A stretch of DNA of 64,000 nt from Proteiniphilum sp. UBA4977 (GCA_002398565.1 DGZP01000078.1:62001-126000), one strand, 5' to 3'; positions 44,708 through 53,646 are shown, numbered from the stretch's first letter. Notes: generated by a model not told the origin, from the letters alone. Program-made: numbers and translations.

Positions 44708-44715
44708 CAAATATA
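44708..44715 (-). promoter_or_regulatory. -7 promoter element of sbcDC
   Basis: The minus strand reads TATATTTG, matching TAnnTTTG, 19 bp before the ATG at 44689. It overlaps the alternative start codon at 44710, arguing against that start. Confidence 0.6.
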
Positions 44716-44744
44716 CTCATTTGCCCCGAAAAAGCAGCAAAAGA

Positions 44745-45992
44745 TTATTCGAACTGAATGGATTTGGCTGGCCTGATCCTGGCCACAAGATAGGAAGGAC
44801 CAATCATCATTAACAGGGAGACAATCAGTGTACCGGCATTTAAGAGGATGATATAGAGTGGATTCATATCCACAGGTACGGCAGAGAGATAATAGGTGGA
44901 GGGATCAAGTCTGAGTAACTGCCATCGATTCTGAATAAAGCAAAACAATAATGCAATCACATTACCCCACAACATTCCCTGCCCGATGAGGAAGGCAGAG
45001 AGATAGAGGAAAACCTTGCGAATGCTGAAGTCTCTGGCTCCCATCGACTTGAGGATGCCGATCATGTTGGTGCGCTCCAGGATGATGATCAACAGTCCGG
45101 AGATCATTGTAAAGCCGGATACCACCAGCATGAGGATGATGATTACCCATACGTTCATGTCAAGCAGGTCGAGCCAGTTAAAGATCATGGGATTTATATC
45201 CTTGATGGAACGGGTGTAAAAAGTATTTCCCAGACGGTCTTTATGATCAGCCATCACAAAGAAAATTTCCTGCGCGGTTTCATCCAGTTTCTCGTAATCC
45301 TTTACAAGCACTTCAAGGCCGCTTGCCATGTCGTCATCCCAGCCGTTGAGGCGGGCAAGCATCTTCTTTTCAGTGATGATATAGAGTTTGTCATAGTCCT
45401 CGAAATTGGTCTCGTAGATGCCGCTGATATGGATACGACGTGCACGCACCGGATCCTGTATGAAATAACAGGTAAAACTGTCGCCCGTTTTCAGCAATAG
45501 CTTGTTGGCGATTTCCCTGGAGATGATTGCCCTGTTACCGGAGATGGTGTCGCCCGGTTCAAATACGCTCCCCTCCTGCAGGTTTTTACGAAAAAACTGC
45601 CAGTCGTATTCTTCTGACACCCCTTTGAGCACCACCCCCATAAAATTGTCGTCTGTCTTGATGATACCGGGCTTGGTGATAAACTCCTGGACATGACTTA
45701 TGGCCGGGTTGGTGTTTAACTGCGTCAACAGCGTGTCGGAGACCGCAATGGGTGTATGTTCATAGGAAGCGCCACTCTCGAAGGCCGTTATCTGAATGTG
45801 GGAACCAAAGCCTATTACCTTTGCACGGACTTCTTTCTTGAAACCCACAATGATGCAGACGGCTATAATCATTACCGCCAGCCCCAGCGCAATGCCGGCA
45901 ATGGCAATCCGGATGGCGGGCGATGAGACCCGTTTGTCGTTCTTCTTATCTCCCTTGTAGATTCGCTTTGCTATGAACAGTTCTGCATTCAT
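44745..45992 (-). CDS. FtsX/LolE-like ABC transporter permease
   Basis: A 415-residue inner-membrane permease with one N-terminal helix (about 27-50), a large periplasmic MacB-type domain and three C-terminal helices (about 270-295, 320-350 and 375-400). The start MNAELFIAKRIYKGDKKNDK and the LGLAVMIIAVCIIVGFKKEV segment are typical of the LolC/E family, which releases lipoproteins from the inner membrane. Bacteroidetes often have a single such gene. No ATP-binding partner is nearby, so it must be encoded elsewhere. It starts five bases after the aminotransferase stop. Confidence 0.88.
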   Translation of the reverse strand: MNAELFIAKRIYKGDKKNDKRVSSPAIRIAIAGIALGLAVMIIAVCIIVGFKKEVRAKVIGFGSHIQITAFESGASYEHTPIAVSDTLLTQLNTNPAISHVQEFITKPGIIKTDDNFMGVVLKGVSEEYDWQFFRKNLQEGSVFEPGDTISGNRAIISREIANKLLLKTGDSFTCYFIQDPVRARRIHISGIYETNFEDYDKLYIITEKKMLARLNGWDDDMASGLEVLVKDYEKLDETAQEIFFVMADHKDRLGNTFYTRSIKDINPMIFNWLDLLDMNVWVIIILMLVVSGFTMISGLLIIILERTNMIGILKSMGARDFSIRKVFLYLSAFLIGQGMLWGNVIALLFCFIQNRWQLLRLDPSTYYLSAVPVDMNPLYIILLNAGTLIVSLLMMIGPSYLVARIRPAKSIQFE

Positions 45993-45997
45993 GCATG

Positions 45998-47194
45998 TTA
46001 TCTTCTGCCCGGATAAGCCTCCAGTGCTTTCTCTAGTACGGTGAGTGCTTTACCAAGTTCTTCCCTGTTCAGCACATAGGCAATGCGCACCTCGTTTATT
46101 CCCAGGCCTGGAGTAACATAAAAACCGGTAGCCGGCGCCATGAAGATGGTCTGCCCTTCATACCTGAAGTCGGAGAGACACCAGGCGCAAAAGAGATCGG
46201 CATCATCGATCGGAAGCCGGGCCAGGGTGTAAAAGGCACCTTGTGGCATGGGTGAGTAAACTCCTGGAATCCTGTTCAACCGGTCGATCAGGAAATCACG
46301 CCGTCCCTTGTATTCATCGAAGTTGTGTTGCATATAACTACCGTTCACTTTCAGCGATGCATTGGCAGCGATCTGCCCGATGAGAGGGGGACTTAATCGT
46401 GCCTGGCAGAATTTCATCACCGTGTCGTGCACCTTGCGGTTTCTGGTAATCAGCGCACCAATGCGGATACCACACTCGCTGTATCGTTTCGATACGGAAT
46501 CGATCAGTACCACGTTCTCTTCCACACCCTCCAGGTGGCAAGCCGAGACATAGGGTGTGTCATTATATATGAATTCACGATACACCTCGTCGGAAAAAAG
46601 ATAGAGGTTGTACTCTTTCACGAGTTTCCTGATTTGCTCCATCTCATGCGGCGTGTAAACATATCCCGTGGGGTTGTTGGGATTACAGATCAGGATGCCC
46701 TTGGTGCGTTCATTGATCAATTTTTCAAATTCCTCCATCGGAGGAAGGGCAAACCCCGACTCCATAGTCGAGGGAATGGTACGGATGACTGCCCCGGCAG
46801 AGATGGCAAAGGCCATGTAATTGGCATATGCAGGCTCGGGTACAATAATCTCGTCGCCGGGGTTCAGACATGCCATGAACGCGTACAGTACCGCCTCTGA
46901 GCCACCGGCAGTCACGATGATCTGTTCGGGAGAGAGGTCGATGTCATATTTTTTGTAATAGGTAGTCAGATTTTCCCTGTAAAACCTATACCCGTCACTG
47001 GGGCTGTATTCCAGCGTGGTGCGGTCAATTGCACGAATCGCATCAAGTGCCGTCACGGGTGATGGAAGGTCAGGCTGCCCTATATTCAGGTGATACACTT
47101 TTACTCCCTCGGCCTTAGCGGCATCAGAGAGAGGTGCTAATTTGCGTATGGGTGATGCGGGCATTTGTACTCCCCGCAGCGAAATTTCCGGCAT
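45998..47194 (-). CDS. PLP-dependent aminotransferase (class I/II)
   Basis: A fold-type I aminotransferase of 398 residues. It has the substrate-binding start (HLNIGQPDLPSP), the GGSEAVLYAFMACLNPGDEI cofactor segment, NNPTGYVY and the PLP-Lys in IDSVSKRYSECGIRIG. The family includes aspartate/aromatic and LL-diaminopimelate-like transaminases; the donor cannot be decided. A promoter -7 box lies just upstream, divergent from the GH16-like gene. It probably shares a transcript with the permease gene. Confidence 0.92.
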   Translation of the reverse strand: MPEISLRGVQMPASPIRKLAPLSDAAKAEGVKVYHLNIGQPDLPSPVTALDAIRAIDRTTLEYSPSDGYRFYRENLTTYYKKYDIDLSPEQIIVTAGGSEAVLYAFMACLNPGDEIIVPEPAYANYMAFAISAGAVIRTIPSTMESGFALPPMEEFEKLINERTKGILICNPNNPTGYVYTPHEMEQIRKLVKEYNLYLFSDEVYREFIYNDTPYVSACHLEGVEENVVLIDSVSKRYSECGIRIGALITRNRKVHDTVMKFCQARLSPPLIGQIAANASLKVNGSYMQHNFDEYKGRRDFLIDRLNRIPGVYSPMPQGAFYTLARLPIDDADLFCAWCLSDFRYEGQTIFMAPATGFYVTPGLGINEVRIAYVLNREELGKALTVLEKALEAYPGRR

Positions 47195-47246
47195 GATAAC
47201 TGCAATATATAATTTGTTTACTGCTGATAATCTTTAAAGCAGAGGG

Positions 47247-47254
47247 CAAAGGTA
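47247..47254 (-). promoter_or_regulatory. -7 promoter element of the aminotransferase operon
   Basis: The minus strand reads TACCTTTG, matching TAnnTTTG, 52 bp before the ATG at 47194. The divergent promoter lies about 35 bp away. Confidence 0.55.
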
Positions 47255-47287
47255 GTAAAAAAGTTTCCTTATATGAGGGATAATCGT

Positions 47288-47295
47288 TACTTTTG
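47288..47295 (+). promoter_or_regulatory. -7 promoter element of the GH16-like lipoprotein gene
   Basis: TACTTTTG matches TAnnTTTG, with a TTTC about 20 bp upstream as a weak -33 box. It lies only two bases before the ATG at 47298, so translation should begin at the next ATG, 47328. Confidence 0.55.
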
Positions 47296-47327
47296 CGATG
47301 AAAAAAATAATAAGAGAAGCATTTATA

Positions 47328-48134
47328 ATGAAGAAGACAATATTTTGGCTGGCGTTGTCAGTGATCGTGCTGGGACCTATTTCCTGTACGACTCAGAAGA
47401 AGGATGCGGATGAAACCGCTAAAAAAGGCTGGACGCTTGTGTGGGAAGAAGATTTTGAAAAATCACCGGTTTCAGAGGACTGGTCAGTGATACCCCGGAA
47501 CAAGAAGTTTCCTGCCTACCGCTTTATAAGTCAGTACGAAGGGCTGTATGTCTTTCAGGATGGCAACCTAGTGTTACGTGCGCTGGTCAACAGTGCGGAA
47601 AGCGATTCATTGCCGTTCCTTACCGGAGGCCTCCATCGCCCTGCTTTCAGGGCAGGCACAATCAACCGCATTGAAGTAAAGGCCCGGATGAATACAGTGG
47701 AGGGTGCCACCCCGTACCTGTCACTGATTCCGTCAGATAAAACGGAAAATATATCGATCGATTTCATGGAACGGTATGGACTGGATGAATTTATTTACCA
47801 ATCGGTTACTTCTGAATATACCACTACACAGGGAATGCCTGACAATCCGCCTTCCAGTTCGCTGGTAGGAGTGAATCCCATGCAGTATCATGTCTATGCA
47901 GTGGAGACTTATGCCGACAGCGTGGTTTTTTACGTGGACGAAATACGTACCAAAAAATATCCGCGTATTCTTACCCAGATACCGGGTCAGTTTCCATTTC
48001 ATGATTACGATTTCGACCTCTTTATCGGTGTCAGGTTGAATAAAGATACCGACCCGGCAGGGTTGCCGGCCGACTTGTTCATCGACTGGGTACGCTACTT
48101 TGAGCCGCAACAACCTGAAGCCACAAATAATTGA
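47328..48134 (+). CDS. GH16-like concanavalin-fold lipoprotein lacking the nucleophile
   Basis: A lipoprotein of about 268 residues with lipobox ISC (Cys20). The rest resembles glycoside hydrolase family 16: GWTLVWEEDFEKSPVSEDWS, NLVLRALVN, RAGTINRIEVKARM, and a late YHVYAVETYADSVVFYVDE strand. In the place of the GH16 catalytic motif E-x-D-x-x-E it has SIDFME, so the nucleophile Glu is a Ser (Ser143) while the Asp145 and Glu148 positions remain. It is therefore probably a carbohydrate-binding or otherwise non-hydrolytic protein. ATG 47328 is chosen over 47298 because of the promoter position. Confidence 0.75.
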   Translation: MKKTIFWLALSVIVLGPISCTTQKKDADETAKKGWTLVWEEDFEKSPVSEDWSVIPRNKKFPAYRFISQYEGLYVFQDGNLVLRALVNSAESDSLPFLTGGLHRPAFRAGTINRIEVKARMNTVEGATPYLSLIPSDKTENISIDFMERYGLDEFIYQSVTSEYTTTQGMPDNPPSSSLVGVNPMQYHVYAVETYADSVVFYVDEIRTKKYPRILTQIPGQFPFHDYDFDLFIGVRLNKDTDPAGLPADLFIDWVRYFEPQQPEATNN

Positions 48135-48161
48135 TTAAGTTGATTTTTACAAATCATCAGG

Positions 48162-48205
48162 CCCATGGCTGCAACTAAAGTACGACCTTTAGTTGCAGCC
48201 ATGGG
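48162..48205. repeat. Perfect 19-bp inverted repeat at a convergent gene junction
   Basis: Arms 48162-48180 and 48187-48205 are exact reverse complements with a six-base loop. It lies between the GH16-like gene and queF, which converge. It is longer than most terminators and has only a short T run on the plus side. It most likely serves as a bidirectional terminator; a protein-binding site or a small repeat element is possible. Confidence 0.7.
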
Positions 48206-48231
48206 TTTCTGTGAGTGTGGAATCTATGAAT

Positions 48232-48690
48232 TTATAGTGGAAATGAGTGACTGAAGAGCCGTTCTTCGGCCAGTTTTTCATATTTTGTTCCCTTACGACC
48301 GTGATTGGCAAAAGGGTAAATACTGATTCCGCCCCGCGGTGTGAAGATGCCGGTTACTTCAATATATTTGGGATTCATGAGCGTCACCAGGTCTTTCATG
48401 ATAATGTTCACACAATCCTCATGAAATGCGCCGTGGTTACGAAAGCTGAAGAGATAGAGCTTGAGACTCTTGCTCTCCACCATTTTCACGTCGGGAACAT
48501 AGTCGATGCGTATGGTGGCGAAGTCGGGCTGACCGGTAATGGGGCAGAGACTGGTAAATTCAGGGCAATCGAACGTTACCCAGTAGTCGTTCTCCTGATG
48601 TTTGTTTACGAAGGCTTCCAGCATCTCCGGTGCATAATCCTGTTTGTATGTCGTCTTGCCACCCAGGTGGCTTAGTTCTTCCTGTTGCAT
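48232..48690 (-). CDS. queF: preQ1 synthase (7-cyano-7-deazaguanine reductase)
   Basis: This NADPH enzyme reduces preQ0 to preQ1 in queuosine biosynthesis. The short, 152-residue unimodular form carries the nucleophile in FTSLCPITGQPDF (Cys49) with Asp56 and the LKLYLFSFRNHGAFHEDCVN substrate region. It lies 20 bp downstream of queC on the same strand, so one transcript makes two consecutive pathway enzymes. Confidence 0.96.
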   Translation of the reverse strand: MQQEELSHLGGKTTYKQDYAPEMLEAFVNKHQENDYWVTFDCPEFTSLCPITGQPDFATIRIDYVPDVKMVESKSLKLYLFSFRNHGAFHEDCVNIIMKDLVTLMNPKYIEVTGIFTPRGGISIYPFANHGRKGTKYEKLAEERLFSHSFPL

Positions 48691-48710
48691 AACTGGTGAT
48701 ATTAAGTGGT

Positions 48711-49382
48711 TTATTTACTATTTCGTTCGGACAGATACTCCTCCAGCCCCTTATTCCTTAGTAGACAGGCAGGACATTCACCGCAGCCGTTAGCCGGAAT
48801 GCCGTTATAGCAGGTGAGCGTTTCGTTTTTAACAATATCAAACACTCCCAGTTCATCGGCAAGCTGCCACACTTGCTTTTTGTTACGCCACATGAGTGGT
48901 GTGTGAATTACAAACTGTTTATCCATAGATAGATTCAACGTGGCATTGGCCGAGCGGATGAACGTATCACGACAGTCGGGATATCCGCTATAGTCTGCCT
49001 CCGAGACTCCCGTGACCAGATGACGTATATTCTGTACATAGGCGAGAGTTGCTGCAAAAGTCAGGAAAAGGAGATTCCTTCCCGGTACAAACGTGTTCGG
49101 ATAAGAGTTGGCCGGCTTTTCTCGGTCCATCTGCATAGAACGATCGGTAAGTGAATTGGGTGCCAGTTGTGAAATGATGGCTGTATCGAGTACCCTGAAC
49201 GGCACCTCGGCAAGACTTGCCAGCCGTCGTGCGTTTTCCACCTCTTGCGTATGCCGCTGTCCGTAAGAGAAGCAAAGCGCATGGGTGTGACGGAAATTTT
49301 GTTTGGCCCAATAGAGACAGGTGGTGGAGTCCTGGCCTCCCGAGAATAGTACGAGCGCATCTTGCGCTTTATAATCATTCAT
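48711..49382 (-). CDS. queC: 7-cyano-7-deazaguanine synthase
   Basis: This ATP-dependent enzyme converts carboxy-deazaguanine and ammonia to preQ0. The 223 residues include the PP-loop FSGGQDSTTCLYWA, the GVSEADYSGYPDCR region and the zinc-binding cysteines NGCGECPACLLRNKG. It is the first gene of the queC-queF pair and has a promoter -7 box 33 bp upstream. Confidence 0.96.
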   Translation of the reverse strand: MNDYKAQDALVLFSGGQDSTTCLYWAKQNFRHTHALCFSYGQRHTQEVENARRLASLAEVPFRVLDTAIISQLAPNSLTDRSMQMDREKPANSYPNTFVPGRNLLFLTFAATLAYVQNIRHLVTGVSEADYSGYPDCRDTFIRSANATLNLSMDKQFVIHTPLMWRNKKQVWQLADELGVFDIVKNETLTCYNGIPANGCGECPACLLRNKGLEEYLSERNSK

Positions 49383-49414
49383 TTTTTATTATTTAAAGCA
49401 TCACTTTTCGTCTG

Positions 49415-49422
49415 CAAAATTA
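49415..49422 (-). promoter_or_regulatory. -7 promoter element of queC-queF
   Basis: The minus strand reads TAATTTTG, matching TAnnTTTG, 33 bp before the queC ATG. I saw no clear preQ1 riboswitch in the short leader. Confidence 0.55.
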
Positions 49423-49546
49423 GCTTTTTTCCTGCAGTTTTTCAACTGTTTCGCTTGTTACAAGAAAATGCAGTCAAGGTTGAACATGTTATTGCACCTT
49501 TTGTTATATTAATATATCATCAGTAAACCGCCCCGATTTCATAATA

Positions 49547-49915
49547 ATGTGGTTTAAAATTCATGTGGTTATGGATAATAATATGATGAAAGATATCCTG
49601 GAAAGTAATTCCAAACGAAATAGTACGGCCAAGGCGCTCCTTGTCCGCTGGAGGTGGAATCACGATAAAAGCCATCGCACACTGCTGGGGTTGCGTCTTG
49701 GAGGATTGGCCGAGACACAATATGACCTGAAGGTGAAATATCCTGAACAGTCAAATGAACAAATAACACTGGTTGTACATGCCGATCAGCTGGCAGGAAT
49801 GAGTCTGGAAGAGAAAATCGATAAAGTGGTACTCTTACTCACCGATGACATGTGGAATTGGGATCCGGGGCAGACGATTAACTTCCGGGAAAAAGTAGGG
49901 AAGCTTATTAAATAA
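49547..49915 (+). CDS. Hypothetical protein, up to 122 aa
   Basis: A soluble, mostly charged protein without signal peptide or membrane helix. It contains RWRWNHDKSHRTLLGLRLGG and ends TDDMWNWDPGQTINFREKVGKLIK. No known domain is recognised. The first nine codons are weak, and ATG 49571 may be the real start. It ends 15 bp before the phased GTAAC repeats in front of pstS. Confidence 0.5.
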   Translation: MWFKIHVVMDNNMMKDILESNSKRNSTAKALLVRWRWNHDKSHRTLLGLRLGGLAETQYDLKVKYPEQSNEQITLVVHADQLAGMSLEEKIDKVVLLLTDDMWNWDPGQTINFREKVGKLIK

Positions 49916-49930
49916 ACCCAGGCCTAAAAC

Positions 49931-49968
49931 GTAACTTAAATGTAACATTTTCGTAACCGAAGTGTAAC
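49931..49968 (+). promoter_or_regulatory. Phased GTAAC repeats, candidate Pho box
   Basis: GTAAC occurs at 49931, 49942, 49953 and 49964, exactly 11 bp apart, on one face of the helix. The E. coli Pho box is likewise built from 11-bp repeats (TGTCA plus spacer). The last unit covers the -33 region, and the array ends ten bases before the -7 box of pstS. PhoB, encoded in the same cluster, is the likely ligand. Confidence 0.75.
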
Positions 49969-49978
49969 ATTCATGTCG

Positions 49979-49986
49979 TACCTTTG
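49979..49986 (+). promoter_or_regulatory. -7 promoter element of the pst operon
   Basis: TACCTTTG matches TAnnTTTG. No TTTG-type -33 box is seen at the right distance; the GTAAC array sits there instead, as expected for an activator-dependent promoter. Confidence 0.65.
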
Positions 49987-50024
49987 TAATCAAAATCCGA
50001 GAAAGGACATTTAGGTTAATTCAA

Positions 50025-51137
50025 ATGCGACAATTATTGCTGTGCTTCCTTCTGTCATTATTGGTATTATCATGTAACAATGTTTCCACCGGTTACGAAG
50101 GCAACCACGCCGGCACGTCCGTTTCGGGTGCCGGAGCTACTTTTCCCTATCCTTATTACAACATTGTTTTTCGTGACTACATGCGTCAGCATGGAAATGT
50201 TACGGTGAACTACGGTGCCATTGGCAGCGGCGGAGGAATCCGGAGCCTTCGTGACCGTTCGGTGGACTTTGGCGCGAGTGACGCTTTCCTTAATGAGAAA
50301 GAGATCGCATCGATGAACGGCGAAGTGATTCATATTGCCACCTGTATGGGCGGAGTGGTCATGGCCTACACGCTGGAAGGAGTGGACAGCCTGCGGTTGA
50401 CGGGCCCGCTGATTGCCGATATTTACCTCGGAAAAATCAAAAAATGGAATGATCCCCGTCTTGAGACTGAAAACCCCGCAGTGAGATTGCCCGACCTGGA
50501 CATTACTCCTGTTTATCGCTCCGACGGAAGTGGTACAACCTATAATTTTTCTGAGTATCTTTGCGTAGTGAGTCCGGAGTGGAAACAGATCATGGGCAAG
50601 GGCAAGGCGCTGAAGTGGGAGGCAGGTATTGCCGCGAAAGGTAACCCGGGTGTGGCTGGTATTGTGCAGCAGACGGAAGGGTCTATCGGCTACATTGGTT
50701 CTGAGTATGCACTTACCCTGAAATTACCAACGGCAAAACTTAAAAATCGTGCTGGGAGGTACGTGGATGCCACGCTTGAGACCATCTCGGCTGCGGCAAA
50801 TGTGGAGCTGCCGGATGACATGCGGGCCACGATCACCAATTCTGATGATCCCAATGCCTATCCCATGAGCCTTTTTACATGGATACTAGTTTACAAAGAT
50901 CAGGAGTATAATAACCGCACAGCAGAGGATGCATCACAACTGGTGGACTTGCTACGGTATATTATCAGCCCCAATGGACAAAAAGTGGCGGCACAGATCA
51001 ATTATGCACCATTGCCTCTGCAGGCACTGGAAAAAAACAGGCAGCTGATAGGTAAAATAAACTATGGCGGTGCAGCTGTTCCTCCCGGAAGTATATCCGC
51101 GGTTGCCGACAGTGTAGGTACAGTTTTGAATGAATAA
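50025..51137 (+). CDS. pstS: Phosphate ABC transporter substrate-binding lipoprotein PstS
   Basis: The phosphate-binding component, 370 residues with lipobox VLSC (Cys17). Phosphate-contact segments are visible: SGAGATFPYPYYNIVFRDY, GSGGGIRSLRDRSVDFGASD, and PVYRSDGSGTTYNFSEYL. It would bind phosphate in the periplasm and feed PstCA. It is the first gene of the operon, right after the candidate Pho box. Confidence 0.95.
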   Translation: MRQLLLCFLLSLLVLSCNNVSTGYEGNHAGTSVSGAGATFPYPYYNIVFRDYMRQHGNVTVNYGAIGSGGGIRSLRDRSVDFGASDAFLNEKEIASMNGEVIHIATCMGGVVMAYTLEGVDSLRLTGPLIADIYLGKIKKWNDPRLETENPAVRLPDLDITPVYRSDGSGTTYNFSEYLCVVSPEWKQIMGKGKALKWEAGIAAKGNPGVAGIVQQTEGSIGYIGSEYALTLKLPTAKLKNRAGRYVDATLETISAAANVELPDDMRATITNSDDPNAYPMSLFTWILVYKDQEYNNRTAEDASQLVDLLRYIISPNGQKVAAQINYAPLPLQALEKNRQLIGKINYGGAAVPPGSISAVADSVGTVLNE

Positions 51138-51143
51138 GATGAT

Positions 51144-52001
51144 ATGAAGGATAAGATTTTCAGATTACTCCTTTTTGTTGCCGCATTACTCGTACTGGTA
51201 CTGTCGGCAGCCATTGTCTATGCGCTGGTGAGTCGTTCCTCCGAAGCATTTCAGGAATATGGCATCCGTGGCTTTATAGCCAATGCGGAGTGGGATCCCC
51301 GGTCGGCCACAGAAGAATATGGGGCATTATCGTTTATTGTGGGCACACTCTATACGGCCTTCTTTGCATTGATGCTCTGTATTCCCTTTGCATTGTCCGT
51401 GGCCTTGTTTAACGGTGTCTATTTTAAAGGAAAAAAAATATCCGATGTGGTACGGTCGGTTGTCGACCTGCTTGCAGGTATCCCTTCCATCGTATATGGC
51501 CTTTGGGGTTTTTACACGGTACGCCCGTTGATTATCGATCTGGGAGTGAATGCGCAGGGATTTGGCATCTTTCTCTCTTCGGTTGTCCTGGCTATTATGA
51601 TTATCCCCTATGCCTCATCGCTTAGTTCCGAATTTTTATCTATGGTACCCAACAATCTCAGGGAAGGAGCGTACAGCCTGGGAGCCACACGGCTTGAAGT
51701 AGTGCGGCATATCAATCTGCCCATGGCGGCTTCCGGCATCGTGGCATCATTCATTCTTGCTCTGGGACGGGCTCTGGGTGAGACCATGGCGGTAACCATG
51801 CTTATTGGCAATACCAACCGCATTCCGGCCGGTTTGCGTGATACTGGCAACACCATGGCGAGTGTGATTGCAAATCAGTTTGGTGAGGCCGATGGACTTA
51901 AGCTCAGTGCATTGATTGCCATAGGTTTACTTCTGTTTATCATTACGGCCATCATCAATCTGATTGCGAAGCTCGTCATGAAAAAATTATCACACGCATG
52001 A
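51144..52001 (+). CDS. pstC: Phosphate ABC transporter permease PstC
   Basis: An inner-membrane permease, 285 residues with six predicted helices and the EAA loop region LREGAYSLGATRLEVVRHIN. It forms the channel with PstA. It begins six bases after pstS and its stop overlaps the pstA start by four bases. Confidence 0.95.
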   Translation: MKDKIFRLLLFVAALLVLVLSAAIVYALVSRSSEAFQEYGIRGFIANAEWDPRSATEEYGALSFIVGTLYTAFFALMLCIPFALSVALFNGVYFKGKKISDVVRSVVDLLAGIPSIVYGLWGFYTVRPLIIDLGVNAQGFGIFLSSVVLAIMIIPYASSLSSEFLSMVPNNLREGAYSLGATRLEVVRHINLPMAASGIVASFILALGRALGETMAVTMLIGNTNRIPAGLRDTGNTMASVIANQFGEADGLKLSALIAIGLLLFIITAIINLIAKLVMKKLSHA

Positions 52002-52873
52002 GTCAGGATAGATCCATTTCATTCACATCGCGGAGAGCGAAAGACAAAACGGCTTATATCCTCGTTTGTCTCTTTTCTTTCCTGGCCATGGTGCCCCTGT
52101 TTTTTATCTTGTGGGATGTAGTTTTAAAAGGATACAAAAACTTCAACCTTCGTCTTTTCACCGAGGTGACTCCCTCGTCGGTAGATGCGCTGATGGCCCG
52201 TATGAACGGAGACCCTATTCCTGGAGGAATTCTAAATGGTATCACGGGCTCTGTTCTCATTGTGGGCCTTGCTATCCTTTTTTCCATTCCGCTGGGACTC
52301 TTTATCGGTATTTACCTTTCGGATAACAGAGGAAAGAAATTTGCCCGTACAATCAGTTATCTTACCGATCTGCTACAGGGGATGCCCTCCATTGTGATCG
52401 GCATCATTGCCTATGCATGGGTGGTAAAGCCCTTGGGCGGTTACTCGGCATTGGCCGGCAGCGTGGCGCTGGCCATCATGATGCTGCCCATGATTGTACG
52501 TTCCACAGAAGAAACCATGAACATGCTTCCTCCTGCTTATAAGGAAGCGGGTCTTGCTTTGGGATCATCGTACACCAACGTGGTATTTAAAATTTTACTA
52601 CCTTCGGGGTTTGGAGGAATTTTCACAGGTATCCTTTTAGCCATATCGAGGGTAATGGGTGAAACAGCTCCCCTGATGCTCACGGCATTGGGTGCTTCCG
52701 TGGTGAACTGGAAGGTGACGGAGCCTACCAGTGCCATTCCGCTGCTGATCTGGGACTTTTACAATGATCCCAATCTGGTAGATCTGATATGGTCGTCATC
52801 GTTATTATTATTAATCGTCATATTTCTGTTAAACTGGATCGCCAAAATTGTAGCTCGTAAATGGAAAGTGTGA
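51998..52873 (+). CDS. pstA: Phosphate ABC transporter permease PstA
   Basis: The second permease, 291 residues and six helices, with the EAA-type segment YKEAGLALGSSYTNVVFKIL. TDLLQGMPSIVIGIIAY is typical of PstA. It overlaps pstC by four bases and pstB by 13 bases, so the operon is tightly coupled. Confidence 0.95.
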   Translation: MSQDRSISFTSRRAKDKTAYILVCLFSFLAMVPLFFILWDVVLKGYKNFNLRLFTEVTPSSVDALMARMNGDPIPGGILNGITGSVLIVGLAILFSIPLGLFIGIYLSDNRGKKFARTISYLTDLLQGMPSIVIGIIAYAWVVKPLGGYSALAGSVALAIMMLPMIVRSTEETMNMLPPAYKEAGLALGSSYTNVVFKILLPSGFGGIFTGILLAISRVMGETAPLMLTALGASVVNWKVTEPTSAIPLLIWDFYNDPNLVDLIWSSSLLLLIVIFLLNWIAKIVARKWKV

Positions 52874-53646
52874 AAATTACAAATAGTAAAAAAGCCATTC
52901 TGCAGTTAAAGGATTTATCGGTATCTTATACACCCGGAAAATATGCAGTAAAGAAGGTTTCCACCGAAATATATCCCAACACCATTACTGCTATCATGGG
53001 TCCTTCCGGTTGTGGTAAAAGTACGCTGCTGCGTGCCATTAATCGCATGCACGATCTTTATGCCCATATCAGTACCACGGGTGAGATCATCCTCAAAGAT
53101 AAGAATGTACTCGAGATGGATCCCATGGAGGTGCGGCGCATGGCGGGAATGGTGTTTCAGCAGCCCAATCCTTTTCCCACCATGAGTATCTACGATAATG
53201 TGTTGGCGGGCTACTCTCTCAACGGCATACGTCTTCACCGAAAAGAGAAGGATGAAATCGTGGAACAAAGTCTCAGGAGTGTAGCCTTATGGAATGAAGT
53301 AAAGGATGTGATGAACAAGCGCGGATCGTTTTTATCCGGTGGACAGCAGCAGCGCCTCTGTATAGCCCGTACGCTGGCACTGAAACCGGAACTGTTGTTG
53401 ATGGATGAGCCCACATCGGCACTTGACCCTATATCGACGAATAAGATTGAGGAATTGCTGCTGGAATTAAAACAGGAGTTTACCATCATCATAGTCACCC
53501 ACAACATGTCGCAGGCTGCGCGGATATCAGACAACTCCATGTTTATGTATCTGGGAGAACTGGTGGAACATGGAAATACCACGCAGATGTTCACCAAACC
53601 GCAACAAAAAAAGACCGAAGAGTATCTCACGGGAGTTTTTGGATAA
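52861..53646 (+). CDS. pstB: Phosphate ABC transporter ATP-binding protein PstB
   Basis: The ATPase of the Pst transporter, 261 residues. Walker A is GPSGCGKST, the signature is LSGGQQQR and Walker B is LLLMDEPTSALDP, all intact. The MVFQQPNPFPTMSIYDN Q-loop is PstB-specific. Confidence 0.96.
   Translation: MESVKITNSKKAILQLKDLSVSYTPGKYAVKKVSTEIYPNTITAIMGPSGCGKSTLLRAINRMHDLYAHISTTGEIILKDKNVLEMDPMEVRRMAGMVFQQPNPFPTMSIYDNVLAGYSLNGIRLHRKEKDEIVEQSLRSVALWNEVKDVMNKRGSFLSGGQQQRLCIARTLALKPELLLMDEPTSALDPISTNKIEELLLELKQEFTIIIVTHNMSQAARISDNSMFMYLGELVEHGNTTQMFTKPQQKKTEEYLTGVFG

Noticed and set aside
48162..48205. Inverted repeat as part of an insertion sequence or CRISPR
   Set aside because: It is a single hairpin, with no spacer array, no transposase and no duplicated target.
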